Below the pieces are notes generated by a model, which was not told where the DNA came from, ran no database searches, and was given only the letters and a program-made list of their open reading frames with translations. This document shows positions 8,476-17,242 of a stretch of 36,900 bases of DNA, piece by piece. How positions within the stretch are numbered: position 1 is the first letter of the stretch; the number at the start of each line of letters is the position of its first letter. This stretch comes from Mesorhizobium amorphae (GTDB lineage Bacteria > Pseudomonadota > Alphaproteobacteria > Rhizobiales > Rhizobiaceae), in the NCBI RefSeq assembly GCF_014843845.1, contig NZ_JHQS01000001.1, forward strand, positions 1 to 36,900, written 5' to 3'. The position numbers and the translations under genes are program-made.

Positions 8476-9446
8476 TCAGAAATCGAAATTGACCATTCGG
8501 TACATGATGAAGTCGCCAATCAACGCCCAGATTCCGAAGATCAGGAACGCCGGCATGAGGAGTGGACTGTTCCACACAGCCCCGTAGAAGCTCGGCGCGA
8601 TAACCATCAGCAGGCCGAACATGACGAGCGGAAACAGCGAGATGATCCAGGCCGACATCCTGCCCTCCGCCGACAATGCCCGGATCTTCAGGCGCAGCTT
8701 CTGCCGCTCGCGCAGCACGGATGAGAGATTGGCCAGGATTTCCGTGAGGTTGCCGCCGGTCTTGGCCTGAATGGACAGCGATACCGACAGTAGATGAAGT
8801 CCCTCGAACCCAACCCGCTGCGAAAGTTTTCGCACCGCCTGCTCCAGGCTGAGGCCGAATGTGATCTCGTCGGAAACGATGCCGAATTCGGTGCCGAGCG
8901 GGTCAGGCATTTCGCGGGCCACGAGTGCGATCGCCACGGTGGTCGGGTGCCCGGCCCGCAATGAACGGACGATCATGTCCAATGCGTCTGGAAGCTGGCC
9001 GGCGAATTGGGCGATACGCTTGTTGCGTGCCCGCCGAAGCATCAGAAGCGGCAGGGCGAATCCAACAAGCAAAAAAGCGAGGAGGCCTGCTACAGACGAA
9101 AATCCGAAAATCAAAGGCAAGACCAGCGCCAGCACCAATCCTGCCAACAGGAACATTGCGGCGAAAGCCAGCGGATTGCCGGTGATGCCCGACTGCGTGT
9201 AGAGCCGGTTCAAGGCGACCATTCCGAAGATGTAGTCGCCTGATTCCGTCAATCCGCGTTCGCGCAACAGGCCTTGCAAGGTCTTCTCGGCCGGTGCTTC
9301 TTCCGCAAGGCGCGCAAGACGCCGGTTTATGACGCCGGCCCGGACGCGCCGCGATGCATAAGCCATGTAAAAGGATTCGGCGGCGAGGATCACCGACGCA
9401 GCGGCGAGCACGTAGATGAAGTAAAGCAGGGTCTGACCGGTCGGCA

Positions 9447-9447
<1 letters not shown>
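8476..9447 (-). CDS. tadB: TadB, type II secretion F-like inner-membrane platform protein
   Basis: The protein has 323 residues. It has N-terminal and central membrane segments (FIYVLAAASVILAA, then two helices around LAFAAMFLLAGLVLALVLPL), a T2SSF domain (GQLPDALDMIVRSLRAGHPT, later LSVSLSIQAKTGGNLTEILA) and two C-terminal helices. The central PDALD...LRAG pattern is typical of TadB. The gene starts at ATG 9447 with a TGATG overlap with the cpaF stop, so the two are translationally coupled. With TadC it should anchor the CpaF motor at the cytoplasmic membrane. Confidence 0.94.
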
Positions 9448-10823
<1,376 letters not shown>

Positions 10824-11200
10824 GTCGCTCGAGCCCCCCGAGAATCCCCAAGGTTGGAAACTAAGCGTTAACCACGCATGGCACAAGCGCCGAGCGCGGC
10901 CGAAAGGATCGAATACTTACAACATAGTTAAGACGAGACCCCAAAAAAATCGTTTTATTTCTAGGGTGTGTATCCAGGGGCACACCTCATCTCCAACCTC
11001 ACGAAACGTTTCGCCCTGCAACGTGCGAATGTGTCGTTGCGGACCCTCGGTAAACCCTTACATATAAAGGACTATGCACATACCCTAATATGATGGTGCT
11101 TCCGCCAAGAGTGCGGCAAATTTGTGAACGAATGGTTAAGGGCACTTAAAAAGCAAATCGAATCAATCCCTTGTCAGAATTGAACTGGCTTCCGATCAGG

Positions 11201-11221
11201 TATTCGAAGGGTATTCGAAGG
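11201..11221 (+). repeat. tandem direct repeat of TATTCGAAGG with one-helical-turn spacing
   Basis: TATTCGAAGG occurs at 11201-11210 and again at 11212-11221, an 11-bp period. Each copy contains the palindrome TTCGAA, and the pair abuts the CtrA-type box. This layout suits a dimeric or tandem regulator binding one face of the helix; no protein is assigned. Confidence 0.6.
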
Positions 11222-11236
11222 TTAAGGAACTGTTAA
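11222..11236 (+). promoter_or_regulatory. CtrA-type box TTAA-N7-TTAA upstream of flp
   Basis: TTAA at 11222-11225 and TTAA at 11233-11236 are separated by exactly seven bases (GGAACTG), matching the alphaproteobacterial CtrA consensus TTAA-N7-TTAA(C). It lies about 20 bp from the first base of the candidate -35 TTGACT and 120 bp before the flp start. Pilin (pilA) transcription in Caulobacter depends on CtrA. A related TTAA-N6-TTAA lies at 11136-11149. Confidence 0.6.
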
Positions 11237-11354
11237 TCCCATTTGACTCTGCTTTTTGTCGGGACTTAGATCAAGTCGACGGGGGATGCTTGGGTATGGG
11301 GTTCATCCTTAGGCTCGTCTCGTCGGGTTCAAACCTCCAAAGGGAGATATTGGC

Positions 11355-11567
11355 ATGAAGAAGCTCATGACGATGGCCCGGCAGTTCCGCGACGACGATA
11401 ACGGCGCTGCTATGGTCGAATATTCTATTCTGGTCGGCATCATCGCCGGCGCCGCGATCCTTATCATCGTCGGCATCGGCCTGTGGGTGGGCGGTCGGTT
11501 TACCGGGCTGTGCTCGGACTTGAACTCCAGCGGCATCGGCAGTTGCGGCAGCGGCACCGGAAGCTGA
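11355..11567 (+). CDS. flp: Flp-type pilin (major subunit of the Tad pilus)
   Basis: This 70-residue type IVb prepilin has a short basic leader ending in DDDNG (Gly17). CpaA would cleave there to give mature AAMVEYSILVG with Glu at +5 and Tyr at +6, the Flp signature. A 20-residue hydrophobic helix (to about residue 46) follows, then a short C-terminus rich in Gly, Ser and Cys with cysteines at CSDL and SCGS. The ribosome-binding site AGGGAG is 8 bases upstream. It is the first gene of the rightward Tad operon and the only Flp pilin in the window. Regulation is probably through the CtrA-type box, and expression relative to downstream genes may be shaped by the hairpins at 11582-11628. Confidence 0.95.
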   Translation: MKKLMTMARQFRDDDNGAAMVEYSILVGIIAGAAILIIVGIGLWVGGRFTGLCSDLNSSGIGSCGSGTGS

Positions 11568-11581
11568 CAATAGAACTATCT

Positions 11582-11609
11582 CAGGTCCGGGCAGCGATGC
11601 CCGGGCCTG
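11582..11609 (+). terminator. strong GNRA-capped hairpin just after flp (attenuator or mRNA stabiliser)
   Basis: CAGGTCCGGGCA (11582-11593) pairs with TGCCCGGGCCTG (11598-11609) over 12 base pairs, one of them G-U, around the tetraloop GCGA. No T-run follows, so it is not a standard intrinsic terminator. It more likely protects or partly terminates a pilin-only transcript. Confidence 0.6.
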
Positions 11610-11628
11610 ATCGCCCAGGGCGGGCGAT
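11610..11628 (+). terminator. second hairpin, directly abutting the first
   Basis: ATCGCCC (11610-11616) pairs with GGGCGAT (11622-11628) over 7 base pairs around AGGGC. It starts at the base after the first hairpin, so the two could stack. There is no T-run. Together they fill most of the flp-cpaB gap. Confidence 0.5.
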
Positions 11629-11660
11629 GCTAATGCACAATGGGGTTGGGGCTTGGGTCG

Positions 11661-12698
11661 ATGCGCGCTAACACAATCATCATGATCGTCCTCGCCGGCG
11701 TGTTCGGCGTGCTGGCGGTGGTACTTGCCAATATCTGGCTGGCGAACCAGCGCAATGCGCTGGCGCAAGCGGACGGTGTGCAGCACGACACGGTCGTGGT
11801 GGCGGCAGTGGCGCTGAAGTTCGGCGACACGCTGACCGCGGAAAAGTTACATGAAATTGCGTGGCCGGCGGGCGCGGTCCCGGCTGGCGCCTTCAAGAGC
11901 ACCAAGGAGCTCCTGACCGGCGATGCCAAGCAGGCGCTGCAGGCGATCGGCGCCAATGAGCCGATAATTGCTACAAAGATCACCGGCCCCGGCCAGCGCG
12001 CCACGCTTTCGGCTGTGCTCACCGAAGGCATGAAGGCCGTTTCCATCAGGGTCAATGACGTGCTCGGCGTTGCCGGATTCGTGTTCCCAGGTGACCGGGT
12101 CGATGTGCTGTTGACTCGCACCCAGCGCAATCCCGACGGGGCGGATCAGAGTTTTGTCGACGTGCTGTTGCAGAGCATGAAGGTGCTCGCCGTCGACCAG
12201 GTGGCGGATGAAAGCAAGGACAGCCCGACAGTGGTGAAGTCGGTGACGCTGGAAGTCAGCACCAAGGATGCGCAGAAGCTGACATTGGCAGCAGGTGCCG
12301 GCCAGTTGTCGCTGGCGCTGCGCCAGGCTGCGGCCAGCAAGGGCGAATCGACCGACCGCGTGACGTTGGCGGACCTGACTGGCGATACGCCGGCGGACGT
12401 CGCCAAAAGGCAGGCTGAACTTGACAGGCAGGCAGCAGCCGAAGCCGAGGCGGCAGCCGAGCGCAAACGCGCCGACGACAAGTTGGCCGGGCTGACCCAG
12501 GCCGTCGAACGGGTCGGAAGCAGGCTCGACGATCTGAGCAAGGTCAAGCCGGCCCCGACTGTGGCATCTGCGCCGCAGGTAAAGGAAGTTGTAAAGGAAG
12601 TGGTCAAATATGTGCAGCCGGAACAGCCGGCACGGGCGACAGTCGGCGTCTTTCGAGGTATAAAACTCGAAACATACGATGTGCCGCGACAAAAGTAA
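11661..12698 (+). CDS. cpaB: CpaB/RcpC, periplasmic Tad pilus assembly protein
   Basis: From ATG 11661 (MRANTIIMIVLAGVFG) this is 345 residues; an ATG at 11640 would add seven Gly/Leu residues before the anchor. It has an N-terminal membrane helix, a SAF domain (~45-105) and an RcpC domain (~120-231; ISIRVNDVLGVAGFV-like phrase, FPGDRVDVLLTR). An Ala/Glu/Arg-rich coiled coil (~246-293) follows, and the conserved C-terminal strand ends near VFRGIKLETYDV. CpaB is thought to sit in the periplasm and stabilise or gate the CpaC secretin. It lies second in the operon. Confidence 0.93.
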   Translation: MRANTIIMIVLAGVFGVLAVVLANIWLANQRNALAQADGVQHDTVVVAAVALKFGDTLTAEKLHEIAWPAGAVPAGAFKSTKELLTGDAKQALQAIGANEPIIATKITGPGQRATLSAVLTEGMKAVSIRVNDVLGVAGFVFPGDRVDVLLTRTQRNPDGADQSFVDVLLQSMKVLAVDQVADESKDSPTVVKSVTLEVSTKDAQKLTLAAGAGQLSLALRQAAASKGESTDRVTLADLTGDTPADVAKRQAELDRQAAAEAEAAAERKRADDKLAGLTQAVERVGSRLDDLSKVKPAPTVASAPQVKEVVKEVVKYVQPEQPARATVGVFRGIKLETYDVPRQK

Positions 12699-12752
12699 TA
12701 CCGGCATATTAGGATAGGTGGAGTCCGAATCAGCCGGCAAGGGGGGTAGCGT

Positions 12753-14198
12753 ATGCGTGCGTTCTGGGGACGACTGGCGGCGGCCGCTCTCGCTTGTTCT
12801 GCAGCGCTATGGCCGCTGGGCATGGCGGCTCATGCTGCCGACCGCAACATCGACGTGTCGAACCCCACCGTCCACCGTGTCTTCATACCCACATCGCAAT
12901 CGGTAACGATCCAGGTGAACGCGACGCTGGGCGACATCGTCGTCGGTGACGAAAAGATCGCCGACGCCCAGCCGATGACCGACAAGACGCTCTATGTCAT
13001 CGGCAAGAGCGCTGGCACCACCACCGTCAACCTGTTTTCCGAGGACAAGCGTTCGCTTGGCGTTATCCAGGTCGAGGTCGGCGTCGACGTCAGCGACATG
13101 GCGCAGGCGATCCGCCAGGTGGCGCCCAAATCGCGAATCGAGATCGGTTCGATCAACGGCAAGGTCAGGCTTGCTGGCCACGTCAAGGACGGCGCCACGC
13201 TGGCAGCCATCGTGGAGGTGGCGCAGCAGTATGGCCCCGACGCCGTCATCAACTCCGTCATCGTCGACGACAGTCAGCAGGTCAATCTGGAAGTACGCAT
13301 ATTGGAGGCCAAGCGCAACGCCGGCCGCGACCTCGGCGTGTCGATCAGGAGCACGAATGGCAGCGGCACATCCCGCACCGGAACTGGCATCGCCACTGTC
13401 GACGAAGACAATATAGTGCTGGGACCTGGGAACTTGCTCACCGGCCTGCTGTCGAACACCAATCCGTTCGCAGCGTTGATCACCCGCGTTATCGACAGCA
13501 ACATCAAGGTCGATCTGATCATCGAGGCACTTGAGGCCAAGGGCGTGGTGCGCACGCTGGCCGAACCCAATTTGACCACGCTTTCAGGAGAGACGGCCAG
13601 TTTCAACGCCGGCGGCGAAGTGCCTATTCGCACTCTCGATAGCGATGGCGAGGTAAGTATCGTGTACAAGCAATTCGGCGTCAATCTGCTGTTCACGCCG
13701 GTCGTGCTCGACGATGGTAAGATCCATATGAAGCTGGCGCCCGAAGTGAGCGATCTGACCAGCTTCACCACCGCCGGCGACCCGATCTTCACCAATCGCA
13801 AACTGTCGACCACCGTCGAACTGCGCGACGGCCAGAGTTTCGCCGTCGGCGGGCTTCTATCCAGCAGGACCACCAAGCTCCAGAGACAGGTGCCATGGCT
13901 CGGTCAGGTGCCGGTCATCGGCACACTGTTCCGGAATTCGAGCAACCAGAAAGAAGAAACCGAGCTGGTCGTCGTCGTCACGCCGCATATCGTGCGGCCG
14001 GTCAAGCCCGGCGAGCAGCTGGCGACGCCGTTCGACAAGACGCGTCCGGCCAACGACCCGGAGTTCTTCATCCTCGGCCAGTTGGAAGTGACCAAGGACA
14101 TGGTTCGCAAATATGAACTCGGCGAAGGCGTGACCGGCCCTTACGGCCACATGCTGGACCTCAAATCGAAGGACAAGATGCTCTATGTCAAGAAATAG
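12753..14198 (+). CDS. cpaC: CpaC/RcpA outer-membrane secretin of the Tad pilus
   Basis: The protein has 481 residues. GGGGG lies a few bases before the ATG. The signal peptide ends near MAAHAAD (~29). It has an N-terminal CpaC domain (~34-105, VTIQVNATLGDIVVGD), a BON-like domain (~110-170) and a secretin core (~215-405) ending in the signature VPWLGQVPVIGTLFR, then ETELVVVVTPHIVRP. The oligomer would form the outer-membrane channel through which the Flp pilus emerges. It sits between cpaB and a small lipoprotein gene that overlaps its 3' end by 14 bp. Confidence 0.95.
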   Translation: MRAFWGRLAAAALACSAALWPLGMAAHAADRNIDVSNPTVHRVFIPTSQSVTIQVNATLGDIVVGDEKIADAQPMTDKTLYVIGKSAGTTTVNLFSEDKRSLGVIQVEVGVDVSDMAQAIRQVAPKSRIEIGSINGKVRLAGHVKDGATLAAIVEVAQQYGPDAVINSVIVDDSQQVNLEVRILEAKRNAGRDLGVSIRSTNGSGTSRTGTGIATVDEDNIVLGPGNLLTGLLSNTNPFAALITRVIDSNIKVDLIIEALEAKGVVRTLAEPNLTTLSGETASFNAGGEVPIRTLDSDGEVSIVYKQFGVNLLFTPVVLDDGKIHMKLAPEVSDLTSFTTAGDPIFTNRKLSTTVELRDGQSFAVGGLLSSRTTKLQRQVPWLGQVPVIGTLFRNSSNQKEETELVVVVTPHIVRPVKPGEQLATPFDKTRPANDPEFFILGQLEVTKDMVRKYELGEGVTGPYGHMLDLKSKDKMLYVKK

Positions 14199-14466
14199 CG
14201 TCCTGATCCTCCTCTTGAGCGCCGGCGCGCTGACGGGCTGCGCCGCCGACTATCTGAACAATTACGACACGGTGACGCTGGCAGCCGGCGATACGCAGAA
14301 ATTCAATTCGCTTCTGCAGACGGTCGATCCGCTGAATCCGAACTCGAAGAACACCACCATCGAGGGCGACGGTGTGCGCGCCGCCGGTGCTGCGCAGAGG
14401 TACAAGATTCCGCCACCGCCACCGCCGGCGCCGAACATCACGGTGAACGTCGGCAATACGAATTGA
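14185..14466 (+). CDS. small Pro-tailed lipoprotein in the CpaD position
   Basis: This 93-residue protein has a lipoprotein signal ending GALTGC (Cys19). A short body contains a phrase (AAGDTQKFNSLLQT) and the C-terminus is a run of prolines followed by NITVNVGN. It begins inside the last codons of cpaC (14-bp overlap) and precedes tadG, the place where many Tad loci encode the ~200-residue CpaD/RcpB lipoprotein. The size is too small for CpaD as I know it. It could be a reduced functional substitute or an unrelated accessory. The gene is convincing from position, overlap and signal; the role is inference. Confidence 0.75.
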   Translation: MSRNSVLILLLSAGALTGCAADYLNNYDTVTLAAGDTQKFNSLLQTVDPLNPNSKNTTIEGDGVRAAGAAQRYKIPPPPPPAPNITVNVGNTN

Positions 14467-14538
14467 ACAGAAGGATGCGGTTTTATACGCGCCAGGCGAA
14501 CGAGGGTTTCTGGCGCCAGGGGAGCTAAGAGTAACGCC

Positions 14539-16044
14539 ATGTTGCGAACCATTCGCGCGTTCTGGCACGATCAAAGGGGTGTAGCGCTCGTTCTAGTGGC
14601 CATCATGCTGCCGGCGATCATCGGCTTTTCGCTGCTGGTGATCGATATGAGCCGGGCCAACAATCTGCAAAACGACCTGCAAAAGGGCGCCGACGCATTT
14701 GCGCTTGCGGGTGCCGCCGAGCTTGACGGGACGACCGGGGCCTGGGCGCGGGCCGAGCGCGCCATGGCGACGCTGGTCGACAATGAGAGCAATTTTTCGA
14801 CTTCGGGTCGCTTCACTTTGACCTCCGGGCAACCGGGTGGCGCGGTGCGATGCAACAGTGCCGGAAACATTTCCTGGTGCTTCCTCAAGGCAATCCCCCC
14901 TGCGGACGGCACCCAGATAACGACTGCCAATCAGGCAAGCTATCTTGCCAATTCCGACCCAGTCGCAGGCGAACTGGAGAGCCGGTTCGTACAGGTCAGG
15001 GTCACGCCAACAGGCTACGACACAATATTCCCGGTCTCGTTCCTGCCCGGCGGCACCAGCAATACGTGGACCATCGGGTCGGTGGCGGTCGCCGGTTTCA
15101 GGTCGAGCGTCTGTGACTACACGCCGGTGTTCATGTGCAATCCCTATGAGGCGGCAGCAGGCAACGATACGGGCGGCGTAACGCTGGAAATGGCCGCCAA
15201 CCAGCAACAGTACCGGCGTCGCCAAATCCTTTTGCGCAACAACGGCTCCTATCAACCCGGCAACTTTGCATTTCTTGACTCACCGTTAGGAAACGGCGCG
15301 AACGCCTTGGAGGCTTCGATCGCGGCTGTGAAACCCGTCGGTTGCTACGCACAGGATGGCGTCGACACCAAGCCAGGACAGAACGCAGGGCCAGTGAAAG
15401 ACGGACTGAATGCCCGCTTCGGTATCAGCAAGAATTACATCGGAACTGCCATCGGCCCGGCAGCCAATGTCCGGATGGGGCTGACAAGCATCAACTGCAA
15501 CAACGGCCACACCACATTCGAAACCGATGTCAACAAGGGCGTCGGGCTTGAACGCGACTCGTGCCAGACCGCCGGCAACTGCACCATGATGGGCGGCCGC
15601 ATGGGCGCCGGCGATTGGAACGCCAGCCGCTATTGGACCGTCAATCATCCGACACGCGGCGCTTTGCCTTCATCGCTTGTAGGGGCCACCCGCTACGAAA
15701 TGTACCGTTATGAGCTTAACCCCGACGGGAACCCGAACACCAGCGACAGCATCGTTGGTGATGCGGCAGTGAGCGGCGAAACGGGCACGCCGTCATGCAG
15801 CCAGACACCCGTCACAACCGTGGACCGGCGCATTCTTTATGGCGCCATCATCGATTGCACCGCCATCGGCGGATTCAATGGTGCCGCGAACAATGTCCCC
15901 GTGAAGGCCTTTGGCAGCTTCTTCATCACTGAGCCGATTAGCGACGGCAAGGATATCTATGTCGAGCTGGTCGACATCACCGGCAAAGGCGGTCGTGGCA
16001 CGCTCGACAATTTCCTGCGCGACGAAGCCCAGCTTTACCGGTGA
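14539..16044 (+). CDS. tadG: TadG-like pilus assembly protein (TadE/G N-terminal segment, large exoplasmic domain)
   Basis: The protein has 501 residues. The N-terminus carries the TadE/TadG-type helix (DQRGVALVLVAIMLPAIIGF) followed by VIDMSRANNLQNDLQKGADA, typical of the TadG/DUF2134 group. The remaining ~460 residues are a Cys-containing exoplasmic region (e.g. CDYTPVFMCNP, SINCNNGHTT, RDSCQTAGNCTMM) that may be disulfide-stabilised. It precedes two TadE-like genes, coupled by TGATG. TadG is thought to be a membrane-anchored periplasmic part of the assembly machine. I see no von Willebrand domain with an obvious MIDAS. Confidence 0.88.
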   Translation: MLRTIRAFWHDQRGVALVLVAIMLPAIIGFSLLVIDMSRANNLQNDLQKGADAFALAGAAELDGTTGAWARAERAMATLVDNESNFSTSGRFTLTSGQPGGAVRCNSAGNISWCFLKAIPPADGTQITTANQASYLANSDPVAGELESRFVQVRVTPTGYDTIFPVSFLPGGTSNTWTIGSVAVAGFRSSVCDYTPVFMCNPYEAAAGNDTGGVTLEMAANQQQYRRRQILLRNNGSYQPGNFAFLDSPLGNGANALEASIAAVKPVGCYAQDGVDTKPGQNAGPVKDGLNARFGISKNYIGTAIGPAANVRMGLTSINCNNGHTTFETDVNKGVGLERDSCQTAGNCTMMGGRMGAGDWNASRYWTVNHPTRGALPSSLVGATRYEMYRYELNPDGNPNTSDSIVGDAAVSGETGTPSCSQTPVTTVDRRILYGAIIDCTAIGGFNGAANNVPVKAFGSFFITEPISDGKDIYVELVDITGKGGRGTLDNFLRDEAQLYR

Positions 16045-16592
16045 TGGCGATGATCAGAACCCTGTTCCGTCACCTCCAGAGATTTCGACGCGACCATCGC
16101 GGCACCACGCTTGTCGAGACGGCGCTGATACTACCGCTGATGGTGCCCCTGTCGGCGGGCGTGTTCGAATTCGGCAATCTGATCCACGACAAGCTGCTGA
16201 TGGAGGCCGGACTTTCGGATGGCGCCCGTTTTGCCGCGCGCTGCAACAGCAAGATGTATACCGATTCCGGGCTGGCTGCGATCGACTGCGCCGACATCGC
16301 CACCAACATAGCGGTGTTCGGCAATGTGGGAGGCACAGGCAACCCGCGCATCAAAGGCTGGCTGAAAGCGGGGGGGACATCCAACAATGCGACGGTGACC
16401 ATCGCCGCCAGCGCCTCCTGCCACGACGCGGTGGTTGCCGGCGTCACGGAATACCGCTCCACCACCGCACAGGTCTGCATCGTCAGGGCGACGGGAGCCT
16501 ATCCCTATAGCGGCATCGGCATGCTGTCGTTGCTCAACATCGGTCCGATCACGCTCAACGGCTTCCACGAGGAGCGGTTGATCCGATTCTGA
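16044..16592 (+). CDS. tadE: TadE-like pseudopilin (first of two)
   Basis: From ATG 16044 (overlapping the tadG stop as TGATG; a GTG sits just before) this is 182 residues. A basic leader (RTLFRHLQRFRRDHRG) precedes TTLVETALILPLMVPL, the pseudopilin cleavage pattern with Glu at +5 after Gly. A single helix and a small periplasmic domain with several Cys follow (RCNSKM, DCADI, SCHDAV, QVCIVRA). It should be processed by CpaA. Translational coupling to both neighbours suggests stoichiometric production. Confidence 0.92.
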   Translation: MAMIRTLFRHLQRFRRDHRGTTLVETALILPLMVPLSAGVFEFGNLIHDKLLMEAGLSDGARFAARCNSKMYTDSGLAAIDCADIATNIAVFGNVGGTGNPRIKGWLKAGGTSNNATVTIAASASCHDAVVAGVTEYRSTTAQVCIVRATGAYPYSGIGMLSLLNIGPITLNGFHEERLIRF

Positions 16593-17242
16593 TGATGATC
16601 AGGCGCTTCGCAAAATCGGAAGATGGGTCAGCGATGGTGGAAATGGCCATCGTTTCGACGCTGCTGTTTGCCCTGACGCTGGGCTTCGTTGATTTCGGCT
16701 ACGCGCTCTACCAATGGAATGCCGCGACCAAGGCCGTCCAGATTGGTGCGCGGCTGGCATCCATCTCCGACCCGGCCGCAACCAATCTGACGGCTTCCGC
16801 ACCGACGACGAGCCCGGGCGCGCCGGTTGTCGCCGGCGCGTATGGACCTTTCGTCTGCACTTACAGCGGCAACACCGGATCTTGCAGCAATGGCGGCACG
16901 TTCAATGCCACCAATTTCAGCCGCATTTTCCGGGGGGACACGGCTGTCACCAACGACAACACCTGTCCGACAATCACCGCAGCCCAGCGGCTCACCATGC
17001 GGCCTGGCATGTGCCACTTCTTCCCGGGCCTGCAGCGCGACAATATTGTCATCACCTATTCCGCCACCGGCCTCGGCTACCAGACGCGGGTGGGCGGCCC
17101 GGTGCCGACAATAACCGTCAACCTGCAGAACATGACCTACCAGTTCTTCTTCCTGGGCGGACTGTACGGTTTCGGAAACATGACAATGCCCTCCATGTTG
17201 AGCACAGTCACGGGCGAAGATTTGAAGAGTACCGCGTCATGA
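16592..17242 (+). CDS. TadE-like pseudopilin (second of two; TadF-like position)
   Basis: The protein has 216 residues. The leader (MMIRRFAKSEDG) is cleaved before SAMVEMAIVSTLLFALTLGF (Glu at +5), again the TadE-type pattern. The exoplasmic domain has Ser/Thr/Asn-rich stretches and several cysteines (VCTYSGNTGSCSN, NTCPT, GMCHFF). It starts in the stop of the previous gene (TGATG) and its own stop overlaps the cpaE start (ATGA). It is probably a CpaA substrate acting at the base or tip of the pilus. TadE or TadF cannot be decided from sequence alone. Confidence 0.9.
   Translation: MMIRRFAKSEDGSAMVEMAIVSTLLFALTLGFVDFGYALYQWNAATKAVQIGARLASISDPAATNLTASAPTTSPGAPVVAGAYGPFVCTYSGNTGSCSNGGTFNATNFSRIFRGDTAVTNDNTCPTITAAQRLTMRPGMCHFFPGLQRDNIVITYSATGLGYQTRVGGPVPTITVNLQNMTYQFFFLGGLYGFGNMTMPSMLSTVTGEDLKSTAS

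Larger units (their letters stand above)
10824..11354 (+). promoter_or_regulatory. divergent regulatory region between cpaF and flp (531 bp, no gene)
   Basis: This non-coding stretch separates the two Tad operons and must hold the promoters of both. It is AT-richer than the surroundings (for example the A7 run near 10943-10949). Visible elements are a small inverted repeat GGTGTG...CACACC (10965-10986), a TTAA-N6-TTAA at 11136-11149, tandem TTCGAA repeats (11201-11221), a TTAA-N7-TTAA box (11222-11236), and a possible flp core promoter TTGACT (11243-11248) followed 16 bp later by CTTAGA. The flp ribosome-binding site AGGGAG is at 11341-11346, 8 bases before ATG. I cannot place the leftward cpaF promoter. 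Confidence 0.75.

Noticed and set aside
16714..17238. Long upstream extension of the cpaE frame
   Set aside because: The region is already coding for the second TadE-like protein in another frame, the composition is His/Arg/Gln-biased shadow, and ATG 17239 has a coupled ATGA overlap.
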